From: Bradyrhizobium sp. CSA207
GTDB lineage: Bacteria; Pseudomonadota; Alphaproteobacteria; Rhizobiales; Xanthobacteraceae
Length of the DNA stretch: 64,000 nucleotides
Reading direction: 5' to 3'
Assembly: GCF_029051685.1 (NCBI RefSeq)
Contig: NZ_JAACFT010000032.1
Location: 1-64,000, forward strand
Of the stretch, positions 9,119 to 18,937 are shown one piece after another; positions within the stretch are counted from its first letter, which is position 1, and each line of letters opens with the position of its first letter. The position numbers were made by a program, and so were the translations under genes. Under the pieces are notes generated by a model. The model was given only the letters and a program-made list of their open reading frames with translations. It was not told the DNA's origin and did not search any database.

Positions 9119-10216
9119 TACGCGCAAAGCGCAGATTCGGCCGGTTGAAGGAGCTCTTGACCGCCGACAGCACGCCCTCCGCAATCAGCGGGATGTCCAT
9201 CGGGCGCTCGCGTAGCGCCGGCATGTGCACCGGGAATGCGGCGAGGCGGTAGTACAGGTCGCGCCGGAAGCGACCGGCCTCGACCTCGGCCTCCAGGTCG
9301 CGGTTGGTCGCCGCCACCACGCGAACGTCGACCTTGCGCACGCGCTGCGCGCCGAGCGGCCGGATCTCGCTCTCCTGCAGCACACGCAGCAGCTTGACCT
9401 GGAACGCCGGGGAGGTCTCGCCGATCTCGTCGAGGAAGATCGTGCCGCCATCGGCGACCTCGAACAGGCCGATGCGATCCTGGTAGGCGCCGGTGAAGGC
9501 GCCCTTCTTGCAACCGAACAGCTCGCTTTCCAAGAGCTCGTCCGGCAGCGCGCCGCAGTTCTCGACCACGAACGCCTTGTTGGCCCGCGCCGAGCCGTAA
9601 CGGATCGCGCGGGCCAGAAGCTCCTTGCCGGTGCCGGAGTCTCCGGTGATCAGAACCGAGATATCGTAGTCGGCGGCGCGCCTGCCGAACCCGATCAGGG
9701 CGTGCATCGGGCTTTCCGTCGAATGCACGATGCGGTCGAAATCGTAGAGCTGCTTGGCACTCCGCGCTTAACCGAGACGACCTTCTTGATGTGCCCCGAG
9801 GTCGCCTTGACGTCGACGCCGGCGGTCTCGGTCTCCTTCTGCAGCCGATAGAGCTGAACCGCCTCCTTGACGGTTTCGACCAGTTGGTCCGGCTGCCAGG
9901 GCCTGGTGATGTATTGATAGATGCCGGCCTCGTTCAGTCCTGCGATGATGTCCTCGGACTCCGAATAGCCGGAAATGATCATCCGCACCGGATCCGGCCA
10001 GAGCTCGCGGACGCGCTTCAGGAAGCTCACGCCGGATTCGTGCGGCATCCGCTGGTCGCAGAGGATCGCGTGGACGATCTCGCCCTCCAGCAGCTTCTCC
10101 GCATCGGTCGCATTGCCGACGCAGAGCACCTCGAAATCCTCCCTGAGCACGCGCCGCAGCGCTTCCTGCGAGCGGACCTCGTCGTCGACGAAAAGAATGG
10201 TTCGCTGAATGCTCAC
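9119..10216 (-). pseudogene. hoxA: hoxA, hydrogenase NtrC-type activator, frameshifted and truncated
   Basis: The GTG at 10216 overlaps the hoxX stop (GTGA). The receiver domain is complete (MSIQRTILFVDDEVR, phosphorylatable Asp in LCDQRMP, ITRPWQPD). One base is missing near 9756-9758, so the frame leaves the path just before SPMHALIGFGRRAADYDISV. The AAA+ domain follows in another frame: GDSGTGKELLARA (Walker A), GAFTGAYQDR, GGTIFLDEIGE (Walker B) and LREREMD-like LRERPMDIPL. Homology stops after FNRPNLRFAR at about 9120. The end of the AAA+ domain and the Fis-type DNA-binding helix are gone. HoxA normally activates the sigma-54 hupS promoter, so this copy cannot. Confidence 0.9.
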
Positions 10217-11913
10217 GATGGCACCGCCATGCCGACAGGCCGATCTGGCGCACGCCGGGACCGGTGACCAGCGATGGTCAGCGGCGTGCGCGACTTCGGC
10301 ACCTTGTGGATGAAATTGTAGCGCGCGACGTGGTAGCTCGGATCGAAGCCGTAGAAATTCAGCTTCATCCGCCGCAGCTCCTCGTCGCGGTAGGCTTGCA
10401 GGGGCTTCTCGGCCTCATCGGCGGCGCGCCGCTGCCGCTTGGCGGCGAGGCGCATGGCAAAGCCGGCATCCGACGCCATGGTGGCGCCGCGCTGTACAAG
10501 GCTTATATCGGCAAGCTCCTCGCCCGATAGCACGCGATCGACGATGCCGAGGCGCCGCGCGTCCGCCAGGCCCATCGGGAGCCGGCATTGCGTGATCCGG
10601 GTTGCGTTCGCGGCGCCCGCACGGCGCGGCAGCAGATAGGTCCAGTATTCCGAGCCGTAAAGATTGCCCATGTCCTTGTAATGCGGATTGAGGACGATCT
10701 GGTCGCTTGCCCAGACCTCGTCGGCGGCAAGACTCAGGAAGACGCCGCCCGCACCCGCATTGCCGCGAATGACCGAGACGACCAGGCGGTTGGTGGTCTC
10801 GATGATCGCGCGGGCAAGATCGTCGATCGCATTGATGTTGCGCCAGGACTCATCCGCGGGGCTGTCGGCCGCCTCGATTTCTGCAAGATGAATGCCGTTC
10901 GACCAATAATCCCGGCCGCCGGTCAGGAGCAGCACGCTGGTCGGGCGCGCCAGCGCCGCGCGATAGGCCTCGAGCAGGGCCTCACAGTCGCCGGTCGCCA
11001 TGGCGCCGTTGTAGAAGGAGAACGCGAGCTCGCCGACCTCGCCATGCTCGCGATACCGGATCGGGGCGTAGCCGCAGCCGGGCCGGTGCGGCAGATGCGC
11101 CGCCTCGGCGGCGAAGAGTTTCGCCGCCGGCAGCTTCAGGCTCTTCGGCGCGAGCTTCCTGACATGCCCGATCCAGACCGCACCATCGACCGTGGCGCGC
11201 GCCAGCGCGCCGTCGCATTGCGCGACGACGGTGCCGGGCACGCCGAAGATGCCGTGCGCCTTATGCGCATCGAACAGCCTGACCTCCTGGAAGGACAGGC
11301 TGTCGACAAGGCCCGGCATGCCGTCGGCGCTGTCGATCTTGCGCAGCACGGTCGCGGTGGTGTCGTGCTGCCAGTCGATCGCCCGGCCCGCCTGGCGGCA
11401 AGGTCCGCGCACGCGAATGCGCGGGTCGTCCGTGTCCATCGGCTGCGGGGCAGGCCGTCCGGATTCGATCGCCGCGACGGCTTCGAGCACCGCCGCAACC
11501 GCGCAGGGCGTCACCTCATTGCGGTAGATGCTGGACTTAGGCGCGCGCCGCATCGGGAAGCTGCGGAACGCCCAGACCGGACCGGCGTCGAACTCGCCAT
11601 CCGCCTGCAAGACCGTGACGCCCCACTCGCTTGCACCGTCCAGAATCGCCCAGTCGAGCGCCGCCGGACCGCGATCGCCGGGCGGACCGGGATGGACGAC
11701 CAGGCACTGCAGGCTGCGCCAGACGTCGTTGGGAATCGCCTGCTTCAGGAACGGCGCGATCACAAGGTCCGGCCGATGCAGCGCCACGCTCTCGCGCGTG
11801 ACCTCGGCATGGATGTCGAGCTCGACCGCGACATCGTGGCCTCGATCCCTGAGCTCGACATGCAGCCGCTGCGTCAGGCTGTTGAAGGAATGCGACAGGA
11901 GCAGGATGCGCAT
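10213..11913 (-). CDS. hoxX: HoxX/HypX, CO-ligand synthesis protein for NiFe hydrogenase
   Basis: The product has 566 residues with two fused domains. The N-terminal part, to about residue 290, is formyltransferase-like (MRILLLSHSFNSLTQRLHVE, LVVHPGPPGDRGPAALDWAI). The C-terminal part is crotonase-like (GGRDYWSNGIHLAEIE, NAGAGGVFLSLAADEVWA). In HypX, formyl-tetrahydrofolate is converted through formyl-CoA to the CO ligand of the active-site iron. The ATG at 11913 is used because it follows the hypE stop by eight bases with an AGG ribosome site. It closes the hyp operon together with hoxA, with a four-base overlap. Confidence 0.93.
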   Translation of the reverse strand: MRILLLSHSFNSLTQRLHVELRDRGHDVAVELDIHAEVTRESVALHRPDLVIAPFLKQAIPNDVWRSLQCLVVHPGPPGDRGPAALDWAILDGASEWGVTVLQADGEFDAGPVWAFRSFPMRRAPKSSIYRNEVTPCAVAAVLEAVAAIESGRPAPQPMDTDDPRIRVRGPCRQAGRAIDWQHDTTATVLRKIDSADGMPGLVDSLSFQEVRLFDAHKAHGIFGVPGTVVAQCDGALARATVDGAVWIGHVRKLAPKSLKLPAAKLFAAEAAHLPHRPGCGYAPIRYREHGEVGELAFSFYNGAMATGDCEALLEAYRAALARPTSVLLLTGGRDYWSNGIHLAEIEAADSPADESWRNINAIDDLARAIIETTNRLVVSVIRGNAGAGGVFLSLAADEVWASDQIVLNPHYKDMGNLYGSEYWTYLLPRRAGAANATRITQCRLPMGLADARRLGIVDRVLSGEELADISLVQRGATMASDAGFAMRLAAKRQRRAADEAEKPLQAYRDEELRRMKLNFYGFDPSYHVARYNFIHKVPKSRTPLTIAGHRSRRAPDRPVGMAVPS

Positions 11914-11921
11914 GATTTGCC

Positions 11922-12962
11922 TCAACAGATTCTCGGCAATTGCTCGCCCGACAGCCAGTCGACGATCCGCCCGCCGCCGAAGCTCGTGGCCATCTGCACG
12001 AAATGATGATCGTCGGCCACGGCCTCGCCGATGTCGGCGGCGTCGCGGCCAAGCGGATGCGCCCGCATCGCGGCCAGCACTGCAGCAGCATTTTCGGGCG
12101 CCACGATCGCGACCAGCTTGCCCTCATTGGCGACATGGAGCGGATCGAGCCCGAGCAGCTCGCACGCTGCCGCGACGCCCGGCTTGACCGGGATCGCCTC
12201 CTCGCGAAGATGGAAGCCTAGGTCGGACTGCTGGGCGATCTCGTTCAGCGTGGCGGCAAGCCCGCCGCGGGTGGGATCGCGCATCAGGCGGATGCCGCGG
12301 CCGCCGGCTTCGACCATCTTCGCGACGAGATCGTTCAGCGCCGCCGAATCCGAGACGATCTCGGTCTCGAAGGCGAGATTCTGCCGCTTCGACATGATCG
12401 CCACGCCGTGATCGCCGAGCGTGCCCGAGATCAGGACGCGATCGCCGACGCGGGCATTCTCCGCCGAGAGATCGAGCCCGTGGGGCACGACCCCGACGCC
12501 GGCGGTCGAGATGAACAGGCCGTCGGCCTTGCCGCGCTCGACAACCTTGGTGTCGCCGGTGACGATGTGAACGCCGGCCGTGCGCGCAGCCTCGCCCATC
12601 GATTCCGCGATCATCTTGAGGTCGGCGAAGCGGAAGCCTTCCTCGATGATAAAGCTTGCAGAGAGGTAGAGCGGGCGTGCACCGGCCACGGCGATATCGT
12701 TGACGGTGCCGTGCACTGCAAGCGAGCCGATATTGCCGCCGGGGAAGAACAGCGGCGAGACCACATAGCCGTCGGTCGTCATCACCATGCGCCCGGCACC
12801 AACGTCGAATGCCGACTGGTCGTTGCCGCGCGCCAGCCATTCATTGCCGAAGGCCTCGTGGAACAGACCCGAGATCAACTGCGCCATGGCCCGGCCGCCC
12901 GAGCCGTGGGACAGGTCGACGCAGCCGTTCCTGATGTCGAGCTTGCGCTGGTAGGCCTTCAT
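11922..12962 (-). CDS. hypE: HypE, carbamoyl dehydratase
   Basis: HypE dehydrates the carbamoyl group placed on its C-terminal cysteine to a thiocyanate, the source of the two CN ligands. The protein is 346 residues. It has the PurM/SelD-like ATP-binding start (DLSHGSGGRAMAQLI), the MRDPTRGGLAATLNEIA segment and the obligatory C-terminal PRIC. It starts at the ATG that overlaps the hypD stop by four bases, so translation is probably coupled. Confidence 0.96.
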   Translation of the reverse strand: MKAYQRKLDIRNGCVDLSHGSGGRAMAQLISGLFHEAFGNEWLARGNDQSAFDVGAGRMVMTTDGYVVSPLFFPGGNIGSLAVHGTVNDIAVAGARPLYLSASFIIEEGFRFADLKMIAESMGEAARTAGVHIVTGDTKVVERGKADGLFISTAGVGVVPHGLDLSAENARVGDRVLISGTLGDHGVAIMSKRQNLAFETEIVSDSAALNDLVAKMVEAGGRGIRLMRDPTRGGLAATLNEIAQQSDLGFHLREEAIPVKPGVAAACELLGLDPLHVANEGKLVAIVAPENAAAVLAAMRAHPLGRDAADIGEAVADDHHFVQMATSFGGGRIVDWLSGEQLPRIC

Positions 12963-14101
12963 GACACGCGCCTTTGCTGGTGGTCGCGGAAGCGGCCATA
13001 GGTCCAGTGTGCGGCGCAGGCGCCTTCGGAGGAGACCATGCAGGAGCCCATGGGCGTCTCCGGCGTGCAGACGGTGCCGAACAGCTTGCAGTCGACCGGC
13101 TTCTTCACGCCGCGCAGGATGGCGCCGCATTCGCAGGCGGGATTGTCGTCGACGCGCAGCTCGTGCATGTCGAAGCGCACCTCGGCGTCGTATATGGCAT
13201 AAACGCGCTTCAGCTTCAGCCCGCTATAGGGAACCTGTCCGAGCCCCCGCCATTCGAACTGATCGCGCAGCTCGAAGATGTCGGAGACCTCCTCCTTGGC
13301 GCGCAGATTGCCGTCGCGGTTCACCGCGCGGCTGTACTGGTTCTCGACCTCGTGCCTATCCTCGTTGACCTGCCGCACCAGCATCAGGATCGCCTGCATC
13401 ATGTCGAGCGGCTCGAAGCCCGCGATCACCACGGGCTTGCCGAACTCCTCGGCAAAGAACTCGTAAGGGGCCGTGCCGATGATCGTCGAGACATGGGCCG
13501 GCCCGACGAAACCGTCGATCTCGACCCGGCCGACGTTGCGGATGTCGGGACTTTCCAGGATGTTCTGCATCGCCGGCGGCGTCAGCACGTGGTTGCAGAA
13601 CACGGTGAAGTTTTCGAGCTGCTTCTTCTCCGCCAGCCGGATCATGACTGCAGTCGGCGGCGTCGTGGTCTCGAAGCCGATGGCGAAGAACACGACCTCG
13701 CGTCCGGGATTGTCCTCGGCGATCCGGATCGCGTCGATGGTGGAATAGACCATGCGGATGTCGGCGCCGCGCGCCTTCGCCTTCAACAGCGATGCGCCCG
13801 GCGAGCCGGGAACGCGCATCAGGTCGCCATAGACGCACAGGATGACGTCCGGCCGCTCGGCGAGCCGGATCGCCATGTCGATGCGTCCGGCCGGCAGCAC
13901 GCACACCGGACAGCCGGGGCCGTGGATCATCCGCACGTTCTTCGGCAGCATGTCTTCGAGGCCGTAACGCGAGATCGCGTGGGTATGGCCGCCGCAGAAT
14001 TCCATGAAGCGATAGTGCTTTTGCGGATCGGCTGCCGCGCGGATCGCTTTCGCAAGCCCGAGCGCGATCTCCTTGTCGCGAAACTCGTCGGCATATTTCA
14101 T
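12959..14101 (-). CDS. hypD: HypD, Fe(CN)2CO assembly scaffold
   Basis: The protein is 380 residues. The conserved cysteine motifs are visible: EFCGGHTHAISRYG, HGPGCPVCVLP, the NFTVFCNHVLTPP region and the C-terminal 4Fe-4S ligands (ACECGAILRG, CKLFGTVCTPETPMGSCMV). With HypC it holds the iron while HypE delivers cyanide and CO is added. The stop/start overlaps on both sides (hypC before, hypE after) mark tight coupling. Confidence 0.96.
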   Translation of the reverse strand: MKYADEFRDKEIALGLAKAIRAAADPQKHYRFMEFCGGHTHAISRYGLEDMLPKNVRMIHGPGCPVCVLPAGRIDMAIRLAERPDVILCVYGDLMRVPGSPGASLLKAKARGADIRMVYSTIDAIRIAEDNPGREVVFFAIGFETTTPPTAVMIRLAEKKQLENFTVFCNHVLTPPAMQNILESPDIRNVGRVEIDGFVGPAHVSTIIGTAPYEFFAEEFGKPVVIAGFEPLDMMQAILMLVRQVNEDRHEVENQYSRAVNRDGNLRAKEEVSDIFELRDQFEWRGLGQVPYSGLKLKRVYAIYDAEVRFDMHELRVDDNPACECGAILRGVKKPVDCKLFGTVCTPETPMGSCMVSSEGACAAHWTYGRFRDHQQRRVS

Positions 14102-14334
14102 GACGCGGCTCCCTGCCCCTCGGCGCTAAGCTCGCGCAGCAGCTCGAGCGTCCGCATTGCCTCCTCCGGATCGATCTTCGTCAGGGCATAGCCGACATGG
14201 ATGATCACATAGTCGCCGACGGCGAGATTCTCGATCAAGGCGACCGATATCTCCTTGCTGACGCCGTCGATCGAGACGATCGCCATCTCGTCGGGCAGGA
14301 GCTTCGTGACCTCAGCAGGTATCGCGAGACACAT
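14098..14334 (-). CDS. hypC: HypC, hydrogenase assembly chaperone
   Basis: The 78-residue protein starts MCLAIPAEVTK, with the essential Cys2 that binds the iron moiety and the large-subunit precursor. DYVIIHVGYALTKIDPEEA is the usual end of the OB-fold. It overlaps the hypF stop by one base and the hypD start by four. The paralogue HupF is encoded 7 kb upstream in the same cluster. Confidence 0.96.
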   Translation of the reverse strand: MCLAIPAEVTKLLPDEMAIVSIDGVSKEISVALIENLAVGDYVIIHVGYALTKIDPEEAMRTLELLRELSAEGQGAAS

Positions 14335-16586
14335 CAGGCGGTTCCTTCCAGGCCGTACTGTTCGAGTTGGAGCGCGGCGATCCAGGCCTGGCCCAGGCTG
14401 AGACCGCCGTCATTGGGCGGCACTTGCCGCGGCAGCAGCGGCAAGAGACCGGCGGCGATACAGCCGCGCTCGATCTCGCAACTGAGGATCGCGTTGAGAA
14501 AGCAGCCGCCGCTCAGGGCGACGGCCGTGACGCCGGTCTCGCGCGCCGCACGGGCGATCCAGTCGACGCAGGCAGCGGCGAGCGTGCCATGGAACAGCCC
14601 GGCCCCCTCGACCGGATCGATGCCCTCGGCCGCAAGGCACGCAAGCAACGGAAACAGGGACAGCACCCCATCCTCGATCGTCCAGCCGTCTTTCATGGAG
14701 CGCGGCGCGCGAACCCGCGCCTCCAGTTTCATCGCGGCTTCGCCCTCATAGCTCTGCACCTGGCAAAGACCGAGCAGCCCCGCCGCCGCGTCGAACAGCC
14801 GGCCGGCGCTGGTCGTCACCGGTACGCCCGGCTGGTCGAGCAAGGCATGGAGACGCGCAGCCTGCGGCTGCGCCGCAAACCGGGTCGCGATCGCGTTGCC
14901 GCGGGCCAGGCCATGCAATGCGCTTGCAGCCATGCGCCACGGCTCGCGCGCGGCGCGATCGCCGCCCGCCATCTTCATCGGCGCCAGATGGCCGAGCCGC
15001 CGGAACTGCGCGCGCTCGCACAGCAGGAGCTCGCCCCCCCAATTGCCGCCGTCGCTGCCCTGGCCGAAGCCGTCGAGCACCAGCGCCAACGCAGATCCCG
15101 CGAGGCCATGCTCCGCCATCACGGAGGCGGCATGGGCATGATGGTGCTGGACTGCGATCAGCCGCAGCCCGCTCGCTTCGGCGAAGCGGGTCGAGGCTAT
15201 GTTCGGGTGCAGATCATGGGCGATAACCGCCGGCTCGACGTCCAGCGTCGACAGCAGGTGGCCGATGGTTTCCTCGAAGACACGGACGCCTTCGGCGGTG
15301 TCGAGGTCGCCGACGTGCTGGGAAACGAAGGCCTCGCTGCCGCGCGTGACCGTCACGGTCGACTTCAACGCGCCGCCGACCGCAAGGATCGGCGGCACCG
15401 GTCGCGCCAGCCGAACCGGCTCCGGCACGTAGCCGCGGGCACGGCGGATGAACTGCGTCCGGCCGGCGACGACGGCCGCCACGGAATCGTCGGCGCGGGT
15501 GACGATGTCGCGATCATGGCTGACGATGAGGTCGGCGATGCCGGCAAGCCGCAGCTCGGCCTCGCGATTGTCGATCAGAAGCGGCTCGCCGCCGGGATTG
15601 GCGCTGGTGGCGACGATCGCCCAGCTCTCGCCAGCGAGCGGATGCGCCGCATCCAGCGCCTCGAAGATCAAATGAAGGAGCGGAGTGACCGGCAGCGCGA
15701 TGCCGATCCGCGCCAGCTCCGGCGCGATCGCCGGCGAGAGCCGATGGCGCGATGTCATCAACACGATCGGCCGCGGCGACGTCTCGAGCAAGGCGAGCTC
15801 GGCAGCATCGGCGTCGGCGATGCCGGCGACCGCGTCCACCGAGCCGACCATGACGGCAAACGGCTTCTGGTCGCGCTGCTTGCGCTGGCGCAGGCGCTGC
15901 ACGGCCGCCTCGTCCCGGGCATCGCAGACGAGCTGATAACCGCCGAGCCCCTTTACTGCGACGATCTTGCCTGCGGCGATCGCGGCAGCGATGTCCTCGA
16001 TACCGTGGCTGAGCCGCGGGCCGCATTGCGAGCAGGCGATCGCCTCGGCATGGAAGCGGCGGCTGTCGGGATCGGCATAGTCGCCCGCACAGGCCTTGCA
16101 CATCGCAAAGCGCTTCATGGCCGTGGTCGCGCGGTCGTAAGGAAGCCGCTCGGCAATGGTATAGCGCGGACCGCAATGGGTGCAGTTGACGAAGGGGTAG
16201 CGATAGAACCGGCTGGCTGGATCGAACAGCTCGCTCAGGCATTTTGGACAGGTCGCGGCATCGGCGACGATGCGTGTCGACACCCTGCCCTGGTCGCTCG
16301 CGCGGATATAAAACCCCTCGCTCGCCACCGCCCCGACCGGCTGCACCGAGATCTCGTCGATCCGGGCGAGCGGCGGCTTTTCCAGCGGCAGTGCCCTGAC
16401 GAAGTCCGACGCGCGCTCGCCCTCGACCTCGATGACGACGCCATGGGAATCGTTGGCGACGAAGCCGCCGAGGCGGTAGCGCGTGGCGAGGCCGTAGACA
16501 TAGGGGCGAAAGCCGACGCCCTGTACCGCGCCGCGCACGTGCAGGCGCAGCCGCCGTCCGTCCCGCGCCGTGGCCTCGCCGCCCAT
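14334..16586 (-). CDS. hypF: HypF, carbamoyltransferase
   Basis: The product is 750 residues, full length. In order it has an acylphosphatase domain (RGAVQGVGFRPYVYGL), two zinc-finger pairs (CPKCLSELFD...CTHCGPRYT and CKACAGDYAD...CSQCGPRLS), a YrdC-like nucleotide-binding domain (KGLGGYQLVCDA) and a Kae1-like domain (HDLHPNIASTRFAE, QHHHAHAASVMAEHG, ALSGGCFLNAIL). HypF takes the carbamoyl group from carbamoyl phosphate and passes it to HypE. The ATG at 16586 lies two bases after the hypB stop and is preceded in frame by a possible GTG. Confidence 0.96.
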   Translation of the reverse strand: MGGEATARDGRRLRLHVRGAVQGVGFRPYVYGLATRYRLGGFVANDSHGVVIEVEGERASDFVRALPLEKPPLARIDEISVQPVGAVASEGFYIRASDQGRVSTRIVADAATCPKCLSELFDPASRFYRYPFVNCTHCGPRYTIAERLPYDRATTAMKRFAMCKACAGDYADPDSRRFHAEAIACSQCGPRLSHGIEDIAAAIAAGKIVAVKGLGGYQLVCDARDEAAVQRLRQRKQRDQKPFAVMVGSVDAVAGIADADAAELALLETSPRPIVLMTSRHRLSPAIAPELARIGIALPVTPLLHLIFEALDAAHPLAGESWAIVATSANPGGEPLLIDNREAELRLAGIADLIVSHDRDIVTRADDSVAAVVAGRTQFIRRARGYVPEPVRLARPVPPILAVGGALKSTVTVTRGSEAFVSQHVGDLDTAEGVRVFEETIGHLLSTLDVEPAVIAHDLHPNIASTRFAEASGLRLIAVQHHHAHAASVMAEHGLAGSALALVLDGFGQGSDGGNWGGELLLCERAQFRRLGHLAPMKMAGGDRAAREPWRMAASALHGLARGNAIATRFAAQPQAARLHALLDQPGVPVTTSAGRLFDAAAGLLGLCQVQSYEGEAAMKLEARVRAPRSMKDGWTIEDGVLSLFPLLACLAAEGIDPVEGAGLFHGTLAAACVDWIARAARETGVTAVALSGGCFLNAILSCEIERGCIAAGLLPLLPRQVPPNDGGLSLGQAWIAALQLEQYGLEGTA

Positions 16587-16588
16587 CG

Positions 16589-17509
16589 TCACTCCGCCGC
16601 CGTCATCGCGGCAGGCGTCGTCGCCGCCATCCGCTTGCGGATCCAGGCAAAGAACGCCGCAAAGCCTTCGCCGGTGCGCGCCGACACCGTCAGCACCTCG
16701 ATCTTCGGGTTGACCCGGCGCGCATAGTCGATGGTCTGCGCCACATCGAAATCGAGCACGGCCGCGAGATCGATCTTGTTGATCAGCATCAGCGACGAGG
16801 CTGCGAACATGTCGGGGTATTTCAGCGGCTTGTCCTCGCCCTCGGTGGTCGAGAACACCACGATCTTGCAGGCCTCGCCGAGATCGAACGCCGCCGGGCA
16901 AACCAGGTTGCCGACATTCTCGATGAAGAGCAGGCCGCCGTTCAGCCAGGGCAGCCGGTCATAGGCCTCGCCGACCATGGCGGCGTCGAGGTGACAGCCC
17001 TTGCCGGTATTGACCTGGATCGCCGGCACGCCGGTCGCGCGAATGCGCTCGGCATCGTTGGAGGTCTGCTGGTCGCCTTCGATCACGCCGATCGCAAAGG
17101 TTGCCTTCAGCTCGGACAGGGCGCGGACCAGCAGCGAGGTCTTGCCGGCGCCGGGGCTGGAGACCAGGTTGAAGGCGAGCACGCCGTCGGCCGCGAAGCG
17201 GGCGCGGTTGTCGGCCGCAAGCCGGTCGTTCTTGCCGAGGATGTCGCGCTCGACCTGGATGATGCGGTCGCTGCTCATGCCGGCGATCTTCTGGCCCGCG
17301 GGATTGGCGCCGCAGTCGAGCAGCCCGGCCTCATCGGGGGCGTGGTCGTGGGCACCACCGTGGTAATGGTGGTGACCGTGGTCGTGGCCATGACCGCGGT
17401 GATGATGATGGTGCCCGCCGTGCTCATGGCCATCGCCGTGATCATGATGATGACCATGCGCATCTTCGATCGATGCCTTGCCGTCGCTGCAGCCGCAGAC
17501 CGTACACAT
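16589..17509 (-). CDS. hypB: HypB, nickel-storing GTPase for hydrogenase maturation
   Basis: The 306-residue protein starts MCTVCGCSDGK (metal-binding CxxCGC). Next comes a histidine-rich stretch at about residues 17-60 containing 21 histidines, the nickel store that gives B. japonicum-type HypB its capacity. The GTPase follows: NLVSSPGAGKTSLLV (P-loop), EGDQQTSND, NTGKGCHLDA, and NKID for guanine. HypB works with HypA to insert nickel. Its start overlaps the hypA stop by one base. Confidence 0.96.
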   Translation of the reverse strand: MCTVCGCSDGKASIEDAHGHHHDHGDGHEHGGHHHHHRGHGHDHGHHHYHGGAHDHAPDEAGLLDCGANPAGQKIAGMSSDRIIQVERDILGKNDRLAADNRARFAADGVLAFNLVSSPGAGKTSLLVRALSELKATFAIGVIEGDQQTSNDAERIRATGVPAIQVNTGKGCHLDAAMVGEAYDRLPWLNGGLLFIENVGNLVCPAAFDLGEACKIVVFSTTEGEDKPLKYPDMFAASSLMLINKIDLAAVLDFDVAQTIDYARRVNPKIEVLTVSARTGEGFAAFFAWIRKRMAATTPAAMTAAE

Positions 17510-17850
17510 CAGTCGACCTCCAATTCCCTGACGCGCATCTCTTCGCCGCCCGTCACCTGCAATTGGTAGCCGCCGCAGGACGGGCACGGCTCGTAACGCT
17601 GCCCGATCTCAACGGTTTTGGAACAGGCCATGCACCAAGCCGTGCCGGGCGTCTCGACGATCTCGAGCCGCGCGCCTTGCGCGATGGTCCGCGCGGCCAC
17701 GGCCTCGAAGCAGAATTTCAGCGCCTCCGGCGCGACATGGCTCAGCGCACCGATCTCCAGACAGACGACGTTCACCTTGGTGAAAGCGCGCTTGCGCGCT
17801 TCCTCCTCGACGATACCGACGATGCCTTCGCACAGCGCCATCTCATGCAT
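17509..17850 (-). CDS. hypA: HypA, nickel metallochaperone
   Basis: The protein is 113 residues and starts MHEMALCEGIV, with His2 as nickel ligand. The zinc site is formed by AWCMACSK and EPCPSCGGYQ. The gene overlaps the end of hupK by eight bases, so hup and hyp genes are continuous here. Confidence 0.95.
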   Translation of the reverse strand: MHEMALCEGIVGIVEEEARKRAFTKVNVVCLEIGALSHVAPEALKFCFEAVAARTIAQGARLEIVETPGTAWCMACSKTVEIGQRYEPCPSCGGYQLQVTGGEEMRVRELEVD

Positions 17851-18937
17851 GGCCGGCCTCGCGAAATTGCAGGCTGAAGCCGACGCATGGATCGAAGGAG
17901 CCGACCAGCGCGCGAACCGCGTCCTGTCCCTGCCGGCCGGTCGCGAGCGTCGCGCCCTTGAGGCTCCTGACCAGCGGTCCGCGGGCGTGAAAATTCCACT
18001 CGGTCGGTGCCAGGAACTCGAAGTTGACGACGCGATCCTCGTCGTCCAGTGCGACGGCGTGATGGAGGCGCCCGCGTGCGCATTCGACCGCGGCTGCCCC
18101 CTTGCCCGCGCCGAGCCGGTAGCTCGCGACGACGCCTTCATCGAGATCCGCATCGCCACGATCGAGCCAGGCGCAGAGCCGCGCGACCTCGGCAATCCGC
18201 GCCTTCAGACGCGCGGCGGAGCCCGCTTCCGCCGCCGAGACCGCTTCACGGCGTGCCCTGCGCGCCCAGACGCCGGTTTCCGGAATCCGGCCGCAGAGGT
18301 CCGGCGCATCGGAATAGGCCGCACCGTCCGCCAGCAAGCGCGTGACGATGTCTAGATCGTCCGCCACCGTCAGGAAGGATGGAGCGGCCTCCGGCTCTGA
18401 CACCAGCTTGCCGTGGCATCCCGCGACGGAGGCGGCGAGCGGGCTGCCCGGCGCGAGCGTCTCGTCTTCTTCGCCGGCGATCCCCATCGCGCCGAGCGCG
18501 GCCTTGATCTGCACCACCGCGTCGCGATGCAAGGCCGGCGGGACGGCCTCGTCCGCGCCCCCAAGCAGCGCGCTTGCCTGCATTACGGCGCGCACCGCCG
18601 GAGCGTTTGTGCCGTCGAGCGCGAGCCGTCCGACGAACAGGCCGCGCAGCAGTTCGGTCAGCCGCTCGACGACGACTGCGGTGACGCGGCGCCGCACCGT
18701 TGCGGGAGCCGCCTCCCGCCCTTGCGCGGCTTCCACCGCCGACTGGAACGCCACGTGATGGGCGATCGAGCACAGCGAGAACAGACGCGGCAGCACCGGA
18801 AGCAGCGAAGCCGCGGGCTTTCCCGCAAACAGCCGCGTCAGCGGCGGCCGGTTGCGCGGCTTGATCGCGACGTCGGCGATCGTGGCGCCGGACAACAGCA
18901 CCGTAATATCGATCTCGTTGCGGAAGGAGAGACTCAT
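17843..18937 (-). CDS. hupK: HupK, hydrogenase accessory protein
   Basis: The protein is 364 residues with partial resemblance to the hydrogenase large subunit. It lacks the N-terminal CxxC but keeps a near-C-terminal GSFDPCVGFSLQF and NFHARGPLVRSLKG. HupK proteins are thought to act as a scaffold during assembly of the NiFe centre in oxygen-tolerant or symbiotic systems; the exact step is not settled. It starts at an ATG overlapping the hupJ stop. Confidence 0.9.
   Translation of the reverse strand: MSLSFRNEIDITVLLSGATIADVAIKPRNRPPLTRLFAGKPAASLLPVLPRLFSLCSIAHHVAFQSAVEAAQGREAAPATVRRRVTAVVVERLTELLRGLFVGRLALDGTNAPAVRAVMQASALLGGADEAVPPALHRDAVVQIKAALGAMGIAGEEDETLAPGSPLAASVAGCHGKLVSEPEAAPSFLTVADDLDIVTRLLADGAAYSDAPDLCGRIPETGVWARRARREAVSAAEAGSAARLKARIAEVARLCAWLDRGDADLDEGVVASYRLGAGKGAAAVECARGRLHHAVALDDEDRVVNFEFLAPTEWNFHARGPLVRSLKGATLATGRQGQDAVRALVGSFDPCVGFSLQFREAGHA

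Noticed and set aside
10588..12006. Long plus-strand open frame across hoxX and hypE
   Set aside because: It is antisense to recognised genes with family motifs, has no motifs of its own and reflects high GC.
14367..16727. 786-codon plus-strand open frame opposite hypF
   Set aside because: HypF on the minus strand has every diagnostic domain; the opposite frame is low-complexity Arg/Ala-rich shadow sequence.
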